From Cenococcum geophilum 1.58 (lineage: Eukaryota > Ascomycota > Dothideomycetes > Gloniales > Gloniaceae), in contig KV748267.1 in the NCBI GenBank assembly GCA_001692895.1, forward strand, positions 186,001 to 250,000: a stretch of DNA of 64,000 nt, in the 5' to 3' direction. The first letter of the stretch is position 1; the number at the start of each line of letters is the position of its first letter. The position numbers and the translations under genes are program-made. This document shows positions 10,085-22,754 of the stretch, piece by piece. The notes beneath the pieces were generated by a model. It made no database searches and was not told the origin of the DNA. It saw only the letters and a list, made by a program, of their open reading frames with translations.

Positions 10085-10982
10085 TTATCTCATAAATCAG
10101 ACCCTCGGGGGAGCGTTGGTACGTGCACTACGCGCACGGGCGGGCATACTGCTCCTTATTAACCAACGAAATTCTCCCCCGAGGGTCTGAGAGCTTATGG
10201 GCGTCGCTTTGGTGAGAATGTAGCGTTAAAATGCAGCAAAAATCACCTTTTTCACTGCTGTATCTCAACTATTTTACAACGTCTAGTTATTATAAAAATA
10301 CTACGAGGTAAGAGCTCTTTAGCTTCTCTATCTATTGCATTAAAAAATAACGTTGTAGCTATATTATATAAAATATTAGATATAGGCAGTCGGTCGCATT
10401 TATGGTCAGTATTTTATCGCAATTTTGTTACAATTTTGCCTTACTGCCGTACCTTATATACTTCTCTACATCTAATTATTTCTAAAATACTATAAGCTAA
10501 AAGCTCTTTATTTTCTCTATCGCCTCTACGTTACGGCAATATTATAGCTCTATTTTATAAGAAGTTAGATATAGGTAGTCGGTCGGTTTTAGTTAAAATC
10601 TACAGATCCGTAAAAACATTTAAATTGAACATCTGACTTACGTTCTGCGACGATGTATCTCGCCCCCTAGTATTCTTAGTAGGGGGTTATAATTTATAAA
10701 TATATAGATATGATTACCTAAAGAATCTATTGCATCAATAAAATATATAATAGGTCTTATGGTTAGGACGTCGCTCGTAAAAATACACAAAATTTAATTT
10801 TTAAAACATTCAAATCTCACCAAAGCGACGCCCATAAGCTCTCAGACGCTCCGTTCAGAATTTTTAAATATAGGGAGCAGATATGAGTGATTTTCTAGTG
10901 TGCCCGCCCCGTAACCAAGTACGTGNTGATCTAACTGAGTTCGGTTAAAATTCTGCTACGGAGCGTCTGATTCATGAGATAA
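10085..10982. mobile_element. Non-autonomous hAT-like foldback element (898 bp)
   Basis: The ends are 18-bp inverted repeats TTATCTCATRAATCAGAC (one mismatch), flanked by an 8-bp direct repeat CCTCCATC (10077-10084 and 10983-10990). An 8-bp duplication is typical of hAT transposons. Each end is also a hairpin: arms 10098-10113/10174-10189 on the left and about 10843-10864/10947-10969 on the right. A perfect 31-bp inverted repeat (10187-10217 versus 10815-10845) pairs the inner flanks. The interior is AT-rich and contains no transposase. It separates the protease gene from the zinc-finger gene. Superfamily is inferred from TSD length. Confidence 0.75.
10281..10600. repeat. Two diverged direct repeats inside the foldback element
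   Basis: A unit of about 115 bp occurs at about 10281-10400 (tctagttatt…attagataggtagtcggtcg type ending) and again at about 10468-10580, a period near 187 bp. A related ending also occurs at about 3345-3395. Differences are mostly transitions. This may be subterminal repeat structure of an autonomous parent. Confidence 0.55.
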
Positions 10983-11211
10983 CCTCCATCTGAGTTTGAA
11001 ATGACTGGCAATTACTGGGTCACCACAGCCATAATGTGTGAACCTCTTTAATGAACCAACTTCTTACTCTGGCATCTTCCATGCCTCCGTTCCTTTTCAA
11101 TACACGGATCTGAAAATTGGAAGTTGGAGTTGAAACCATGGCTTCCGCTCCTGTAGAAGCCGACGAATCGAGGGACGAAAACCCCATCTCATCAGCCCAA
11201 GATATCTATTC

Positions 11212-14200
11212 GTGACGATGGTACTGGAGGAGTCCTCCACATGCGTTTCCTGCTTACATAAGCAGAGTCCCTTCTTGTTCGGTCTCCGCAGCAACTACTT
11301 CGGTATCCGTAGTAGTCACCCCGGACCCCGTAGATATAGGCCTATATCAAGGCCTATATTCCTCATAGATAGATTCGATAGCTTCATTCATTCATTCAAT
11401 ATTATTCAGTTCATCAATTCGCAGGCTCGACAATGTCAAAAACTTTTCGTGGAATATCTGAAGGAATCAAGAGCATACAGGAAACAGGTCTCCGATTCGC
11501 AGCACCGATTCCTGACGTGGGCCAGTTTTCTGGGAGCCTTCGCCAGTGTGAATGTCTCTCTTGATGCTCGCCTTAGGCATGCTCCGGACATCAAAGAGCT
11601 GATGTTGGCGATGCTCCGGGTTCTAAGGAGGAATCTTGAGCGTGGTAAGTAGCCTTGATTCAGTCTTGGGCTTGATAATTAGAGTAGGTTACTGAAGAGT
11701 CCAAATTCAGCCATTCGCCGCCATGTCCTCGTGGATCCTAGGAGCAGCAATACTATCAGAGCAGATAATGAAACAGTAATGATCGATGGCGCCATTTATG
11801 GGATGACTGGGGCCATAGATCGTCTCCATCGACTTGCCACTGCTATTCGACAATCTCCAAGAACAGATGAGGTGGAGAGAGTATTGAATTTTGCCAGCAA
11901 ACGAGAGCCTGACGGCTTTTCGACCTTCATACTAGCAATGATTCAGTACCTTTTTCCAGATGCCGAGGAAACGTTGCAAACCCAGCTAACGGAATCAATC
12001 ATATATCGGCGTAACCGGCTCCTATGGAGTCTAAAACACTCCAAGAAGCTAAGATACCAGAGAAAGGATGACGAAGCCAATGAGCCGGTGAAGGAAAAGA
12101 CGCCAGCAGCTATCGTACTGTCAGAGTTTAATTCCAGTCTGCAAAACCGGGATGCCCTTCCGTCAGTCGAAACGGGGAGCAATTATTCATCCACTGTATT
12201 TTCACAGCGACAATTGGGTGGAATTGTCAATAAGAATCACGAACGTGTTCAACTGACGAGCCGGGAAGACGACACAACTAGCGCTCGTTCCTCTAACCCC
12301 CCTCCGACTGCTCAATATCCCGATGTTCCTCGGATCGCCGCTGGTGAAACAAATTTGTATTGCAAGTATTGCCTCACAGATGTAAAGATTGAGGTGAACA
12401 CATCCAAAGAGAAAAGGGAGGATATATGGAAGTTTGTCTCTCACAAGTCAAAAGGAAGTACATGTATTGACTACCTTCAGGAAGCACATAGATGCTGATT
12501 TGCGACCGTTCGTATGCTGCTCCGAAGAATGCGGGAAATTTCCACCCGCTTTCTCGAGTACCAGAAATTGGAAGAATCATATGCAAGAAAATCACCGGAC
12601 AGACTGGGCTCAATACATTCATCGTATTACATGGCCTTGTCCTTACTGTAAGGGTGCAGTGACACCCTTCCTCACAGAAGATTTACTAGTCCGCCATCTC
12701 AAAGATGATCTCGTAGGTGGCCATCCAGCAGGACTGGATAACATCAATCTTGCCAAGATAGTAGTGAGGCCCAACTTTTCAAATCCCAGACCCCTTGGCG
12801 AGTGTCCTCTATGCGGTCTTCCCCCGCCCTGGAAAGACCCGAGAAAATGAGTAATGTATCAGTCGCATCCATTGAAGAGGGAGATGCATCAATCGAAGCA
12901 TCAAATACCTCCATTGGACAGCCTGATGTCTCTGACATGCAACCCGATACCCCCAGCGGGCAGGCAGAATCGTCCAACGAACAGCCCGAAGATTCCTCGT
13001 CGCGCTTCGACAAGCACTTCGCCAACCATTTACGGCATCTTGCATTCTTGTCGATTCATTGGTGGGGCGTCGATACCGGGGAAACGGGGGACGAGGTAGA
13101 CGGCAGTGATAAGTCGGATGATGCAATTGGATTTAACTCGGAAGGAAGAGCGACTTCGGAGATAAACCATTCGCGAGAGGATTGCTCCAACACCTTCGAC
13201 AAGCAGCCGGAACAACAAACAAGAGAGCAAGGTCCTAGTCTTTCCGCTAGTCATGCGCATTCGCGGGAGAGTCTCCCTAGCCAGCCGTCAGCGGGCCCAG
13301 ACCGCCGAAGAAGCCCCTACCCTACCGTCAGCTCGGCATACTCAAGAGAAGATCTCTCGAGGCAACAGTCTGAAAGCCCTCGCGGCATACTTAAGCCAGA
13401 GAATCCAGCATCAGCGGCTTCCAGCTCTTCTGATCCGCAAAACTGGAAGACTGAAGCGGCAATTTGTGACGTCTGCAAGAATTCAATACAGTGCTCACAG
13501 GCCAGAGTCCAATGCACTCAATGTCCTGACTACGACCTTTGTGTGACATGTTTTAAAAGGGGCCGAGCCTCCAAAGATCATAAGACTAGCCACAAGATTC
13601 GTCACATCCTGAAGACACAGATACTCTGGCAGGAGGACCTGACGCCGCCAAACGATATCGTTAACCCCGAATGGAACTCAGCCAGAACTAGGCGCAACTG
13701 GACTGCTGACGAAGCGGGAAGTGGTGCAGAAGCTAGAGACGTTCGATGGCTGCATCTTCACGGCAATCAGAGCCATGCTCGTTTCTTTACCTCGAGCATC
13801 CCCCCTGGGCATTATGCCATTACAATCGCAATGGAGGTGCAATTATCATCACAGCTGAATGGAGCAAGCAAAGCGCGGCTCAGAAAAGACGGTGCTGGCT
13901 GTCTACGAGTAGCGTTAGGCGTACCAAATGACAAGAAGATGTTCTTCAACGGACGATATCGTGAAGAGGCATTCAACTCGGTAACCTTGACTGAGGATTC
14001 CTTTGTTAACAAACTGCTGAGCGGCAAGGAGTACTGGTGGGATGTTATCAACTTAAGTGTGGATCAGCCTACCATACAGATCGCTTCCGATGTTATGTTG
14101 AATCTGGACAGCGATACTCAACACGAATTTGACCTTGGCCTAATCCTGCAGTGGTCTGGAGTTGCGGCCTTTGAACGGCTGAATGAGGCTGTAGTAAAGC

Positions 14201-14691
14201 TTTGCGTGGTGCAGATTCGGTAAGCTGACAACCCGGGCCTACGTTTCACTATTTCCTTAATCTCAGTCTTCGTTAATAACTCTCTTCGACAACTGGATTG
14301 ATGCTGCAGTAGACTAGACGACCTGCTCGACTACGAGGAGCCTTTTGTCCCAGCGCCTTTATCGGAAATATCCCGTCCTTCCCCCACGCCTCATCCCCAG
14401 CCACAGACTACCGAACCAGAGGACAACAACGAACCGACGGACGAGGACTGGCTTGAAGCGTTAGACCAGATTCGGCAGCAAGTTACAGACGCACGGCAGC
14501 GAGCGGCCTTAGAGGCAATCCTGATGCAAAAACTGCAGCAAGAGAGGGAGGAGCGGCGGGAAGCTATAATAGCCGCTCTCTATTTGCGAGCTGCGCTGGA
14601 AAATCGGGCGAAAGAGGAAGAGCAAAGGCGGCAGCAGGAGCAGGCGCAAGCAGAAGCTTTGAGGATCTTGCGGCTTCTTGGCTTGAAATGA
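11212..14691 (+). CDS. Large C2H2-type/ZZ zinc-finger protein with C-terminal coiled coil
   Basis: Exon model: 11212-11644, 11711-12431, 12481-12815, 12863-14219, 14310-14691. It totals 3228 nt with all phases matching. The donors gtaagt (11645) and gtaagc (14220) are strong; the join at 12816-12862 (gtcttc donor) is weakest. N-terminal helical region (FLTWASFLGAFASVNVSLD, DIKELMLAMLRVLRRNLE) and a basic YRRNRLLWSLKHSKKLRYQ segment are typical of a common fungal zinc-finger family. Exon 3 has paired Cys/His motifs (LYCKYC, FVCCSEEC, HMQENH, WPCPYC). A ZZ finger lies at about 13465-13590 (CDVC…CTQC…DLCVTC…HKTSH). An unrecognised beta-rich domain follows (13740-14200), then a Pro/acidic linker and a long Arg/Glu/Gln coiled coil ending LRLLGLK. 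Role unknown; ZZ fingers bind peptides or ubiquitin/SUMO-like partners. The start codon is uncertain: an upstream ATG near 11140 has a good context and could belong to an earlier exon. Confidence 0.75.
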
Positions 14692-14872
14692 AGGCGGTTA
14701 AGACGTTTAGAGCGCCGTGTCATCTGTATTATGCTGATCGGCGATATCACGCTACTCTTTATGCTCTCTTAAATTTTACCAAATATATCAGGCTAACAAA
14801 TAAATCTAATCTATCTCATTATCGCCATCCTAATTATCATAAAACTAAGGATATCTCCAGCAGTATGTTTAG

Positions 14873-15215
14873 TTAGACCTCTAACATCTTTCTAGTCTCT
14901 CCAATGAACTCTTCTAAATTCTCCACGGGCTAGATACCGAACCTATTACAAATAATCTGCACATTACCGCGTCTCTAGTAACCTTTAGGGCAGCAAATGA
15001 CCATCTTGCGACTAAGAGCATATAGACCAAGCTTAAGAAGGCTAATTGGCGATATACCATTCTTATCAGGGAACATTGCGATAACGTTAGCGCGGTCCAA
15101 ATAATTAAGCTCCCACTTAACATGCTTGCGGAACTATAAATTAGAAATTTCCTATATATAAAATTTACACTAGTTATTACGGCGCTGGTTAAAAAAAAGT
15201 AATAAGAAGATATAA
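14873..15215 (-). pseudogene. RIP-inactivated nucleoside 2-deoxyribosyltransferase-like domain
   Basis: Minus-strand reading gives a coherent frame with TAG at expected Trp/Gln sites: NQRRNN(stop), EISNL(stop)FRKHVKWELNYLD, RANVIAMFPDKNGISPISL, LKLGLYALSRKMVICCPKGY(stop), RRGNVQIICNRFGI(stop), ending in TAA at 14875-14873. The passage 'WEL..LD.A.VI.M….SPISLLELGL' and 'CP.G..RRGNVQI.C.R.G' are hallmarks of the fungal/plant Nuc_deoxyri_tr2-like family (TIR-related Rossmann fold). In fungi such domains occur in immunity-type proteins. Three in-frame amber codons in Trp/Gln positions indicate RIP. The N-terminus is lost or unreadable upstream of about 15215. Confidence 0.7.
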
Positions 15216-17176
15216 GAGGGACGATATTACCTTAGCTTACCAGTTAGTAGCAGAACCTATATTAATACTATTAGTAAGGTAAATAGACTTACTATAAATG
15301 GGCGGACGGGCTAGTGGCTTATAAATTATATATATAGTAGTTTCCAAGTTAGCTAATAACGTGCTTATAATTACGTAATATTAGTAATTAACAGATAAAT
15401 AAAACCTAATCCTTAAAGTAGGTAAAATAATAAAATAGTTAGTATAATAAAGCAATAGGTAACGAAGTATCTATTAGACACAATTTAATATAAGGTATTA
15501 CCCCCGTTAATAACCATTATATTAAGGCGATATACTTTACTAAGCTACTTAAAATAGTTTAAGGGTCTTTAAATAGGGACTCTACTATAAATAACTCCTT
15601 GGAGTGCCCTAAAGCAGACCCCTATAATTTAAATTTTAAGGGTTGAAATAGAAATTAGAAATAGTAATAGGGGTTTTTATTATATATCCTATAAATCTAG
15701 TAGGTTTTAGAGTTATAAGTTATACTTTATAGTTATTTTAACCGTAACTATATATACCCTTTTATAGATATTAATGCTCTTTTTTATATATTTTTTATTG
15801 CTCTAGAAAGCTTTACTACCGCGGCGCCCCTTTATTCTAATACTATAGCTATAGTAGGTAGTAGTCCGCTAAATAGTAAAGTACTAACTATAATATCTAC
15901 GGGTGCGATTAAAGAACTTTAATTAGCGCACTTCCTTAAAAATTTAGAGGCGTCCTTTTTTAATACTAGCTTAACGGAAATTATAAAGTAGGGGACGAAT
16001 AAATATCCTAATAATGCCATTAATATTATTAGTAAGATTGCTACTATAAGTATACTACTACTTTAAAGTCTAGAAATATTACCTAATATCCCTATAGTAA
16101 GAAGAGGTCCACCTTAAAAGCCTTATAAACTTGCTTAAGGCCTATAACAAACTATTAATTTCTTTTTATAATTACTCCTTTCTAATAAATTTAACTAAGG
16201 GTTTTTTAAGCTTACCTATCTTATAACCTTAGTAAGTATTAAAGCTACTATTAGACTTATTAATACTTACTGTTAAATCCCGCTATAATATATTATTTTA
16301 TTATATCTAGGACAAAGGACCTAATTTAGCTCTATTCAATACCGGGATTAGCAATATATAGGCATATAATCTCGCTTTTTTATATATTGTTCCTAGATCT
16401 TGCCTAGTTAAAGTCTTATTACCTATTTTACTAAGATTAACTATTATACAATTAACTAACGGAGTATTTAGTAATAGTACTAATAGACTATTAGAGAGGG
16501 AGTTTATATAAGATCTAATATAAATACTATTTATTGTTAAAGAAGGCAAGCAACTTTTTATTAGATGGGTTAATTAGCTTAACATATTAGTATATATACC
16601 TTTAAATATTACCGCCCGTAGGAGGGAGACTATTTATATACTATAAGAAATAAACAAAGTAGCTTTCGCTGTGGGAATAGTGTAGTAGCCTAATAATATT
16701 AATAATCTAACTTTTATAATAATAGTAGGTGTCGACCTGAATCGGAGTTCCTTACCACTATTAAACTACTGTCTGATGACCTAGATCGTCTATACGAACT
16801 ATATCTTATCGAATGTCTTATTAAACGTCTTATTACCTATTTCCATTAACTATAACCTACTAAATGACGTCGTCGTCATTCTATTTATTACCTATCTAAT
16901 GTATATAGAGAGCTTCTAGAGCCCTCTTTAATAGACAGAGTCCTTATCCTTATTCTACGTTTAATAGTAGGGCTAGTTACTATATTACCTTCCTAAAAGA
17001 AAGTAGAAAGGTCTTATTATATTATTATACAAAGTTTAGGTTTTTTTATTTTCCTAGTATTTTAATATTTAAACTATAGAATAGGTAAAGCAGTAAGATT
17101 CTCGCTATATAGGTATGTAATAAATATAAAACTTTCTTTTTACTTATCCGCTATAGTTCCGTAAAGAGTGTAAATA
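15216..17176. other. AT-rich RIPed sequence with unrecognised coding-like fragments
   Basis: No LTRs or named domains were found. Protein-like but broken stretches can be read: plus strand about 15800-16130 (LYSNTIAIVGSSPLNSKVL), plus strand about 16740-16990 (SEFLTTIKLLSDDLDRLYE, then RRRHSIYYLSNVYRELLEPS) and a minus-strand 80-codon open frame at 16549-16307 (VNLSKIGNKTLTRQDLG). They could be several dead genes or the interior of an unclassified transposon. Confidence 0.45.
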
Positions 17177-17181
17177 GTAAG

Positions 17182-17378
17182 TATTAGTTATATAAGGGGA
17201 TATCACGTAGCTACGGTTTGTAGATGGTATGATGATTGTTCTATTTTGTCTTCTATAAGGGAGGGCGAGGAGCTTAAGGCTCCTCGCCACGCTAGTGCCG
17301 CGGCGACACGTAACGGCAACTTGCTATACGTGACGGCAATATACCTTATATGGTGACCACTTGCCTTTATTCCCAATA
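17182..17378 (-). repeat. 3' LTR of copia element A
   Basis: Pairs with 23032-23228. Terminal TG and CA have become TA and TA here, consistent with RIP, while the right copy retains TGTTGG...CCCAACA. Confidence 0.9.
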
Positions 17379-17899
17379 CTAGCAACTCTTCTTTTTAAGG
17401 TTGCCATCTATATACAGATACCGCTTAACTAGCGGAATAAATATTAATCCTCCTTACTTACTATTGCCATTGTAACATAAGTCTCGCTGTCCTAAAATTT
17501 ACCTCTTAGCACGTAGTGCTTTCTTGCTTATAAGGTATAGGTAGGTATCTTGTTAATAGGGCTGCTAAGGCGCTAGTAGTAAGCGAGCCAATAGCGATTT
17601 TCTATCCCGGGCATGGAAAATCCTAATTAGCTAGGTTAAGTTAGGGTCTGCAGAATATCATACTCTAAAAAAAGTCTTAGCAAGAGAATCTGACCAATTA
17701 GATAACTTTAACCGCCGGTTAAAGTTCCTAGACATCTTAAGACCTTACATAACTAAGAAATTTCTAGGGACTCCCTTTTAACCTAACCTTTAACTCGTAT
17801 ATGTAGAGTATTTGTGTTAATAAACGTCTCTAGTACCTTATTTAGGTTCGCCTTCGTTATCGCATTTACCGGGTTATCTTGGCTATTAATTTATTAAAT

Positions 17900-20800
17900 C
17901 TTAAAGAGTTCTTAACGCTTATAGGATTGCTAAAGTGCCATAATATTAATTATAAGGCGCTTCTCCTTTGTAGTACTAAGCTTAACTAAACACTTATAGA
18001 GGGAATATAAGTCGGTATATACAATTATAGGGATAATAGAAAGTTTGAGTCGATCTATAATTATCTTTAGGGTAGTTCCAATTGTAATTGCTATGTTAAC
18101 TCTGCTAACCATTCTATATATCTCTAACGCTAGAACGCTTTAAGTAACACGCTTGCTCTTAGTTAAGCTCTAATAGATAAGATTGCCGTAGATTATAAAG
18201 TTATTCTCTCTAGTAGACTTATTTGCGATAATAATCTTATATCCTAGCTAGGAGCTAAAATCTTTATTATTTATAAATAATTTATCGACAAATATAAAGA
18301 GCTTAGTAGTGGGAAGATTAATAGGTACGTAGTGTAGTCCCCGGTTAAGATGGTTTATTTACTAAAAAAGATATTTATTTAGGGCAAGAACGTCGTCTTT
18401 AGTTAGTTTCTAGTGTTAGGTGGCAATAGAGAGATTAAATAAAGCCTTAGGTTAATAGATAGAAGTAATATAAGCTCCGCGAGCGCGTTACTCTATATAT
18501 CCTTACTTTAGAGAATTAACGTTAATAACGTCGATCTTCTTGCCTTAACCCTTCTGGCGTAAAGCAATAGAATTCTTATTTAGGGAGAGGATGCATTTAT
18601 TAAAGAGTAATAGTATTATTAAATTAAGCTTTTCCTTTAGCTTTGCTATAAGATTTGCCTTTACTAGTTTATCTTCTTTAAGAGCTAAGAATCGGTTATC
18701 TCCTAAAATAATTATATTATTAGTTTATATGCCAACAATTCCAAATGGAGTTCCCGTGGTTATAATAAGGAAGCATAGGTTAAATATAGAAGTAGTCATT
18801 AAAAGCTTCTCTTTATAGTGCTTGCTGTAGGTAGCCTATTAATAAGTTCCTGCCTCTATAATTCTATATAATGGCTTAAGCATAACCATAATTGTATCTT
18901 TGGGATATTAGTGGCGAATTTACTCTAGAAGGTGTGCTAATATTAAGCGCTAAAGGTGTGTTTCTAATTGGGTGTAGGCCTAGGTAATATCTTATAAATA
19001 GACCGCCATTCTATTCTTTATTAAGGAGGGAGCTAATATAATAATAACTCATTGACTAGCTCGTTAAATTGTAGGAGATTACATAAGGATTATCTCCTTA
19101 CTATTATCGTTATAACCTTAGATAATAAGCCTTAATTTCTTAAATGGGGCGTTAGTAGCCTTGCCCTTAATCTTATTAACTATCCTTAACTTAAAGATGC
19201 GAACTTTATTAAACTTAGTAGGGTTATACTTCTTAAATTTAAAGACTCCTCTTATAATAAGACCGTCAATCTCCTACTTATTAGATGCTTAGAAAGGAGC
19301 TCCTAGGGTTATAATACGACCTTTCTTTTAGAGCTATTTTACAAGCTTAAAGTTAGCCTTCTCTTTAGCTATTATAAAGGCCATTAATAACTTAACTCTA
19401 TTCTTAATAGCGGCAACAAATTGTTCTTTAAAATTAATAAGATATTAGCGATTTTGTAATCCCTTTGGGCGACCTCTACTGCGTTATAGTTGTGGCGCAT
19501 CTACTATAATTATATTAGGATTGTAGTCGCCTTCTAGAGCATGTTAATCGTGATTCTCTTTTAAAGCATCTTTTAGGGCATCCTGTAAAGGCTCGGAATT
19601 ATTATCTTTATAGTAAAGCTTAATAATAGTTAAATGGAATTAAGTGGGTCTATAAGGCATCTAAATAGTATAAGTTTAATTATTAATTACAATAAGTTAA
19701 TATAGGCCTAACTATTCTCCCTTTTTACGCCACACGTACCTTAGACTAAAGTGGCAGATCGATTATAGTTAAGGTATTTAGGCTATTTCTTATTCCTAGT
19801 GCATTATTAACCTAGCGTATAGCATAGAGGCATTATACCTCCTTTATTACCTTGTGAATTGCCTTAGCTTATTATATAATAGAGGGAGATAGTAGAGAAT
19901 TGTTAGTTATTTATGGGTAGGCGCTAAAGACTAGTAATATAGGTACGAGTCTATCCGGGCCAGCGGAATTATTAATAGCTTTAATAGCTATTTATAAGGT
20001 AAGTTTTTTGCTAGCATCCTTTAGTTCTAAAGAGATAATCTTATATACGTGGCGTAATGGCGTGTAATATTACTCCACTTTTTTAATACTATTATATACC
20101 TTAATAGGGACTTCCTTAACCTTAATTACTATTGCCTTTATTTATTGTCGGAACTCTATAAATAAGAAGTTCTTTCCTATATTATAGACGATTTAATTAG
20201 GGGGTCCTAGGTAGACATTAATCAAGCATAACTAAAGGGTATCCTATACGTTTCTAGCTAATATATCCTTTAAGAATCATGCGGCTTAAAAGGAGGTTAA
20301 GAAGTTAATAACTTAGAGTACTGGCTTGCCGCTAAGGTATATAACGTTAATAATAATACAGAAGTTAAAGTTGTAGTTATCTTTAAGGGTAAACTTAAAT
20401 CGGCTAGGGGACCTCTGGTTTATTTAGTAGTAGTAGTAGTATTTTATAAGATGCTTAATTGCCTTAACCTTAACTTTATGGCCTACTTATTAAAGAACCC
20501 TAAGTAATTAGTAAACTAATAGGTGACTAAAACGACGGTATAGTTGGCGTAACTCTAACTTAGTTAAATAGTTCTAAGCAATACTCTTTTCTAGTTATTA
20601 AAGGAGCAGCTAAGGGTAACCCTACTTACATATAATAGGCACCCAATTATCTCCCTATATAAGTATATTCTTAAGGTTATTAAGCTTAACGCCTAGTTTG
20701 TTTATATCTCTAATATAAAATAGAAATAGGGTATTTATAGGAATAACATAAAAAGTGATGTACTCTAAGGGGGTTTAAACCCTAATTATGCTAAGGGAGA

Positions 20801-22658
20801 TTATAGTACCCTTGCTAAAACAAATCGTGTGTTAGCCTGCCGTTAAATGGTTAATCTAAATAGAGCTATTAAGCTGCTAAAGGGCTCGAACTTAAGGTTC
20901 TCCTACTATAGATACTCCTATAGCTCTAGTATCTGGCATAATACTATAGAAGACGTTCGCCGAGTATCTGTCGTTAAAGGAAAACGCGGAGCTCTCCTTT
21001 AGCTTATTAAAGATATCTAACTTCGTAATAGAATGGAGCGTAAATTAGTTATTAAGAACAGCGATAGTTTATATGCTATTTACCTTACCATACTTAGTAA
21101 AGTATTAGTTAGGTAAGTAGTCCTTAATTTCTATATTTATAAGGAGCTGTTCGGTCTTATTAACCTTACCCTTAAGATCTTCTACGCCTTTATATTAAAC
21201 TAGGAAGCTTTAGAAGTAAGCCGTAGTAACCTTATAATTTCCGACATTTCTTATACTCTAACGGAACTTGTTATATACCTCCTTTTACTTATTAAGGGAG
21301 TGTCTAGTTAACTAGTAATTTGGTTTCTTATAAACGTAGCACTTCTTCTAGTAATTATTTTAAAGTGAACCTCTACAAGAACCTCTATAATTGCCTTATA
21401 GTTAACGTTAATTATACCCTCTTCTATATTCCCTACTATGGCCACTATATATTTAATCAGTCTAGTTATAATTATATTAATCGGGAATACTTAGTTAGGT
21501 AAGGTTTTCGGTATAGAACTATTAAGATTCTTATATTCGCATTATAGTACCTATAGCGGAGCGTAGCTTAGCATATACTCCTTTAAACGTATTTATAGGT
21601 TTATATAGCGCTAAGTTGCACTTAGGAACGCTACGGCATACTAAGATAACCTAGTCCCTTAGGCTGTTCTTATTTTAGTAAGTTTTGGTAAAGCCACATT
21701 AAAATTTCTGGAGTTTATTAAAGAGTAGTTAAAGGCACTCTAAATAAGTCTTTATTGGGTTAGAAGCGATAACTCTTTAGAATATAGTCTTCCGCTATTT
21801 AGATATATAAAGCTAGCAATTCTTATTAGTCTTAAAGTAGGTTCTGGTAAGCTAAAGCATTATATTAAAGCTATAGTTTTTACCCACAATATAGTCGTAA
21901 TAGAATGTTGCTACCCGTCCCTTTAATATAATAGAGAAAGTATAGTAGTACTAGTGGCGTTAAATTTTAACCTTGTTGCAATAGTTATAGAAGACCTATA
22001 GTTTTACTCTAAGTATATTATACAGTTCTCCTCTAAACTTCTTCTCTTCGTCTAAATATACCTTTATTAGATTCGTGACTTCTTATAATAGAGGCTTACC
22101 GGTTAGCTAGAGTAGAGGAGGTAAAGGCGGAGTAACTTTAAGTAGGAGAGTACCTCTAGGTGGGAGAGCAGCTCTAGGTAGGGGGTTAGCGTTTTAGGGG
22201 TTTTAATACGAATTAAAGTTGCCTTCCAAAGAATATGGGTTGTTTTTAGGTTTCTATAGTTAACGTATAATTTTAGCTTCCGTCTATATTAGTTCTTCTA
22301 TACTAGTAATAACGGCCTAAATATTGCTAGTAATTAGGTTACCGTTCTTAGTAATATATACCCCATTCCTATAGAGAAAGTCTTAAAAATCCTAAATAAT
22401 ATTGACGTTACTAAGTGCCTAGGTATCAGCAGTCCATCCCATAAAATTCTCCCTAAAATACTCCTATAGTTGTAAATCGGTATAGTATCTATTTTAGTAG
22501 AATATAATATAATGTAGAAGAAAGCCGTTGACTTATTTTATGGTATAAGTTATTATATTAAAGGCGAATTCGTCCTAATCTTTATTAATAAGTTTCGTGT
22601 GCTTAGCTACCCCTAGTAGTAAGGAGTCTTTCTAGTTATTTAAAGTAGGCGTAGCCAT
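17900..22658 (-). pseudogene. Degraded copia gag-pol of element A
   Basis: Gag, zinc knuckle and RNase H segments can be read in order on the minus strand, with multiple TAG/TAA in place of Trp/Gln codons. The polyprotein end (VNAITKANLNKVLETF type sequence) is near 17830. No intact frame longer than about 75 codons remains, so the element cannot encode its own proteins. Confidence 0.8.
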
Positions 22659-22754
22659 ATTTTTGGAGGGAGGGAAGTGTTATTGGTATAGGGATTGTTG
22701 TTTAGTACGCGTTTGTTGTTTAGTACGCGTTTGGACGTATATTTGCGATTATAG

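Noticed and set aside
12744..13260. Minus-strand frames in the zinc-finger gene
   Set aside because: Shadows of exon 4, which has a recognisable ZZ finger and consistent splice phases.
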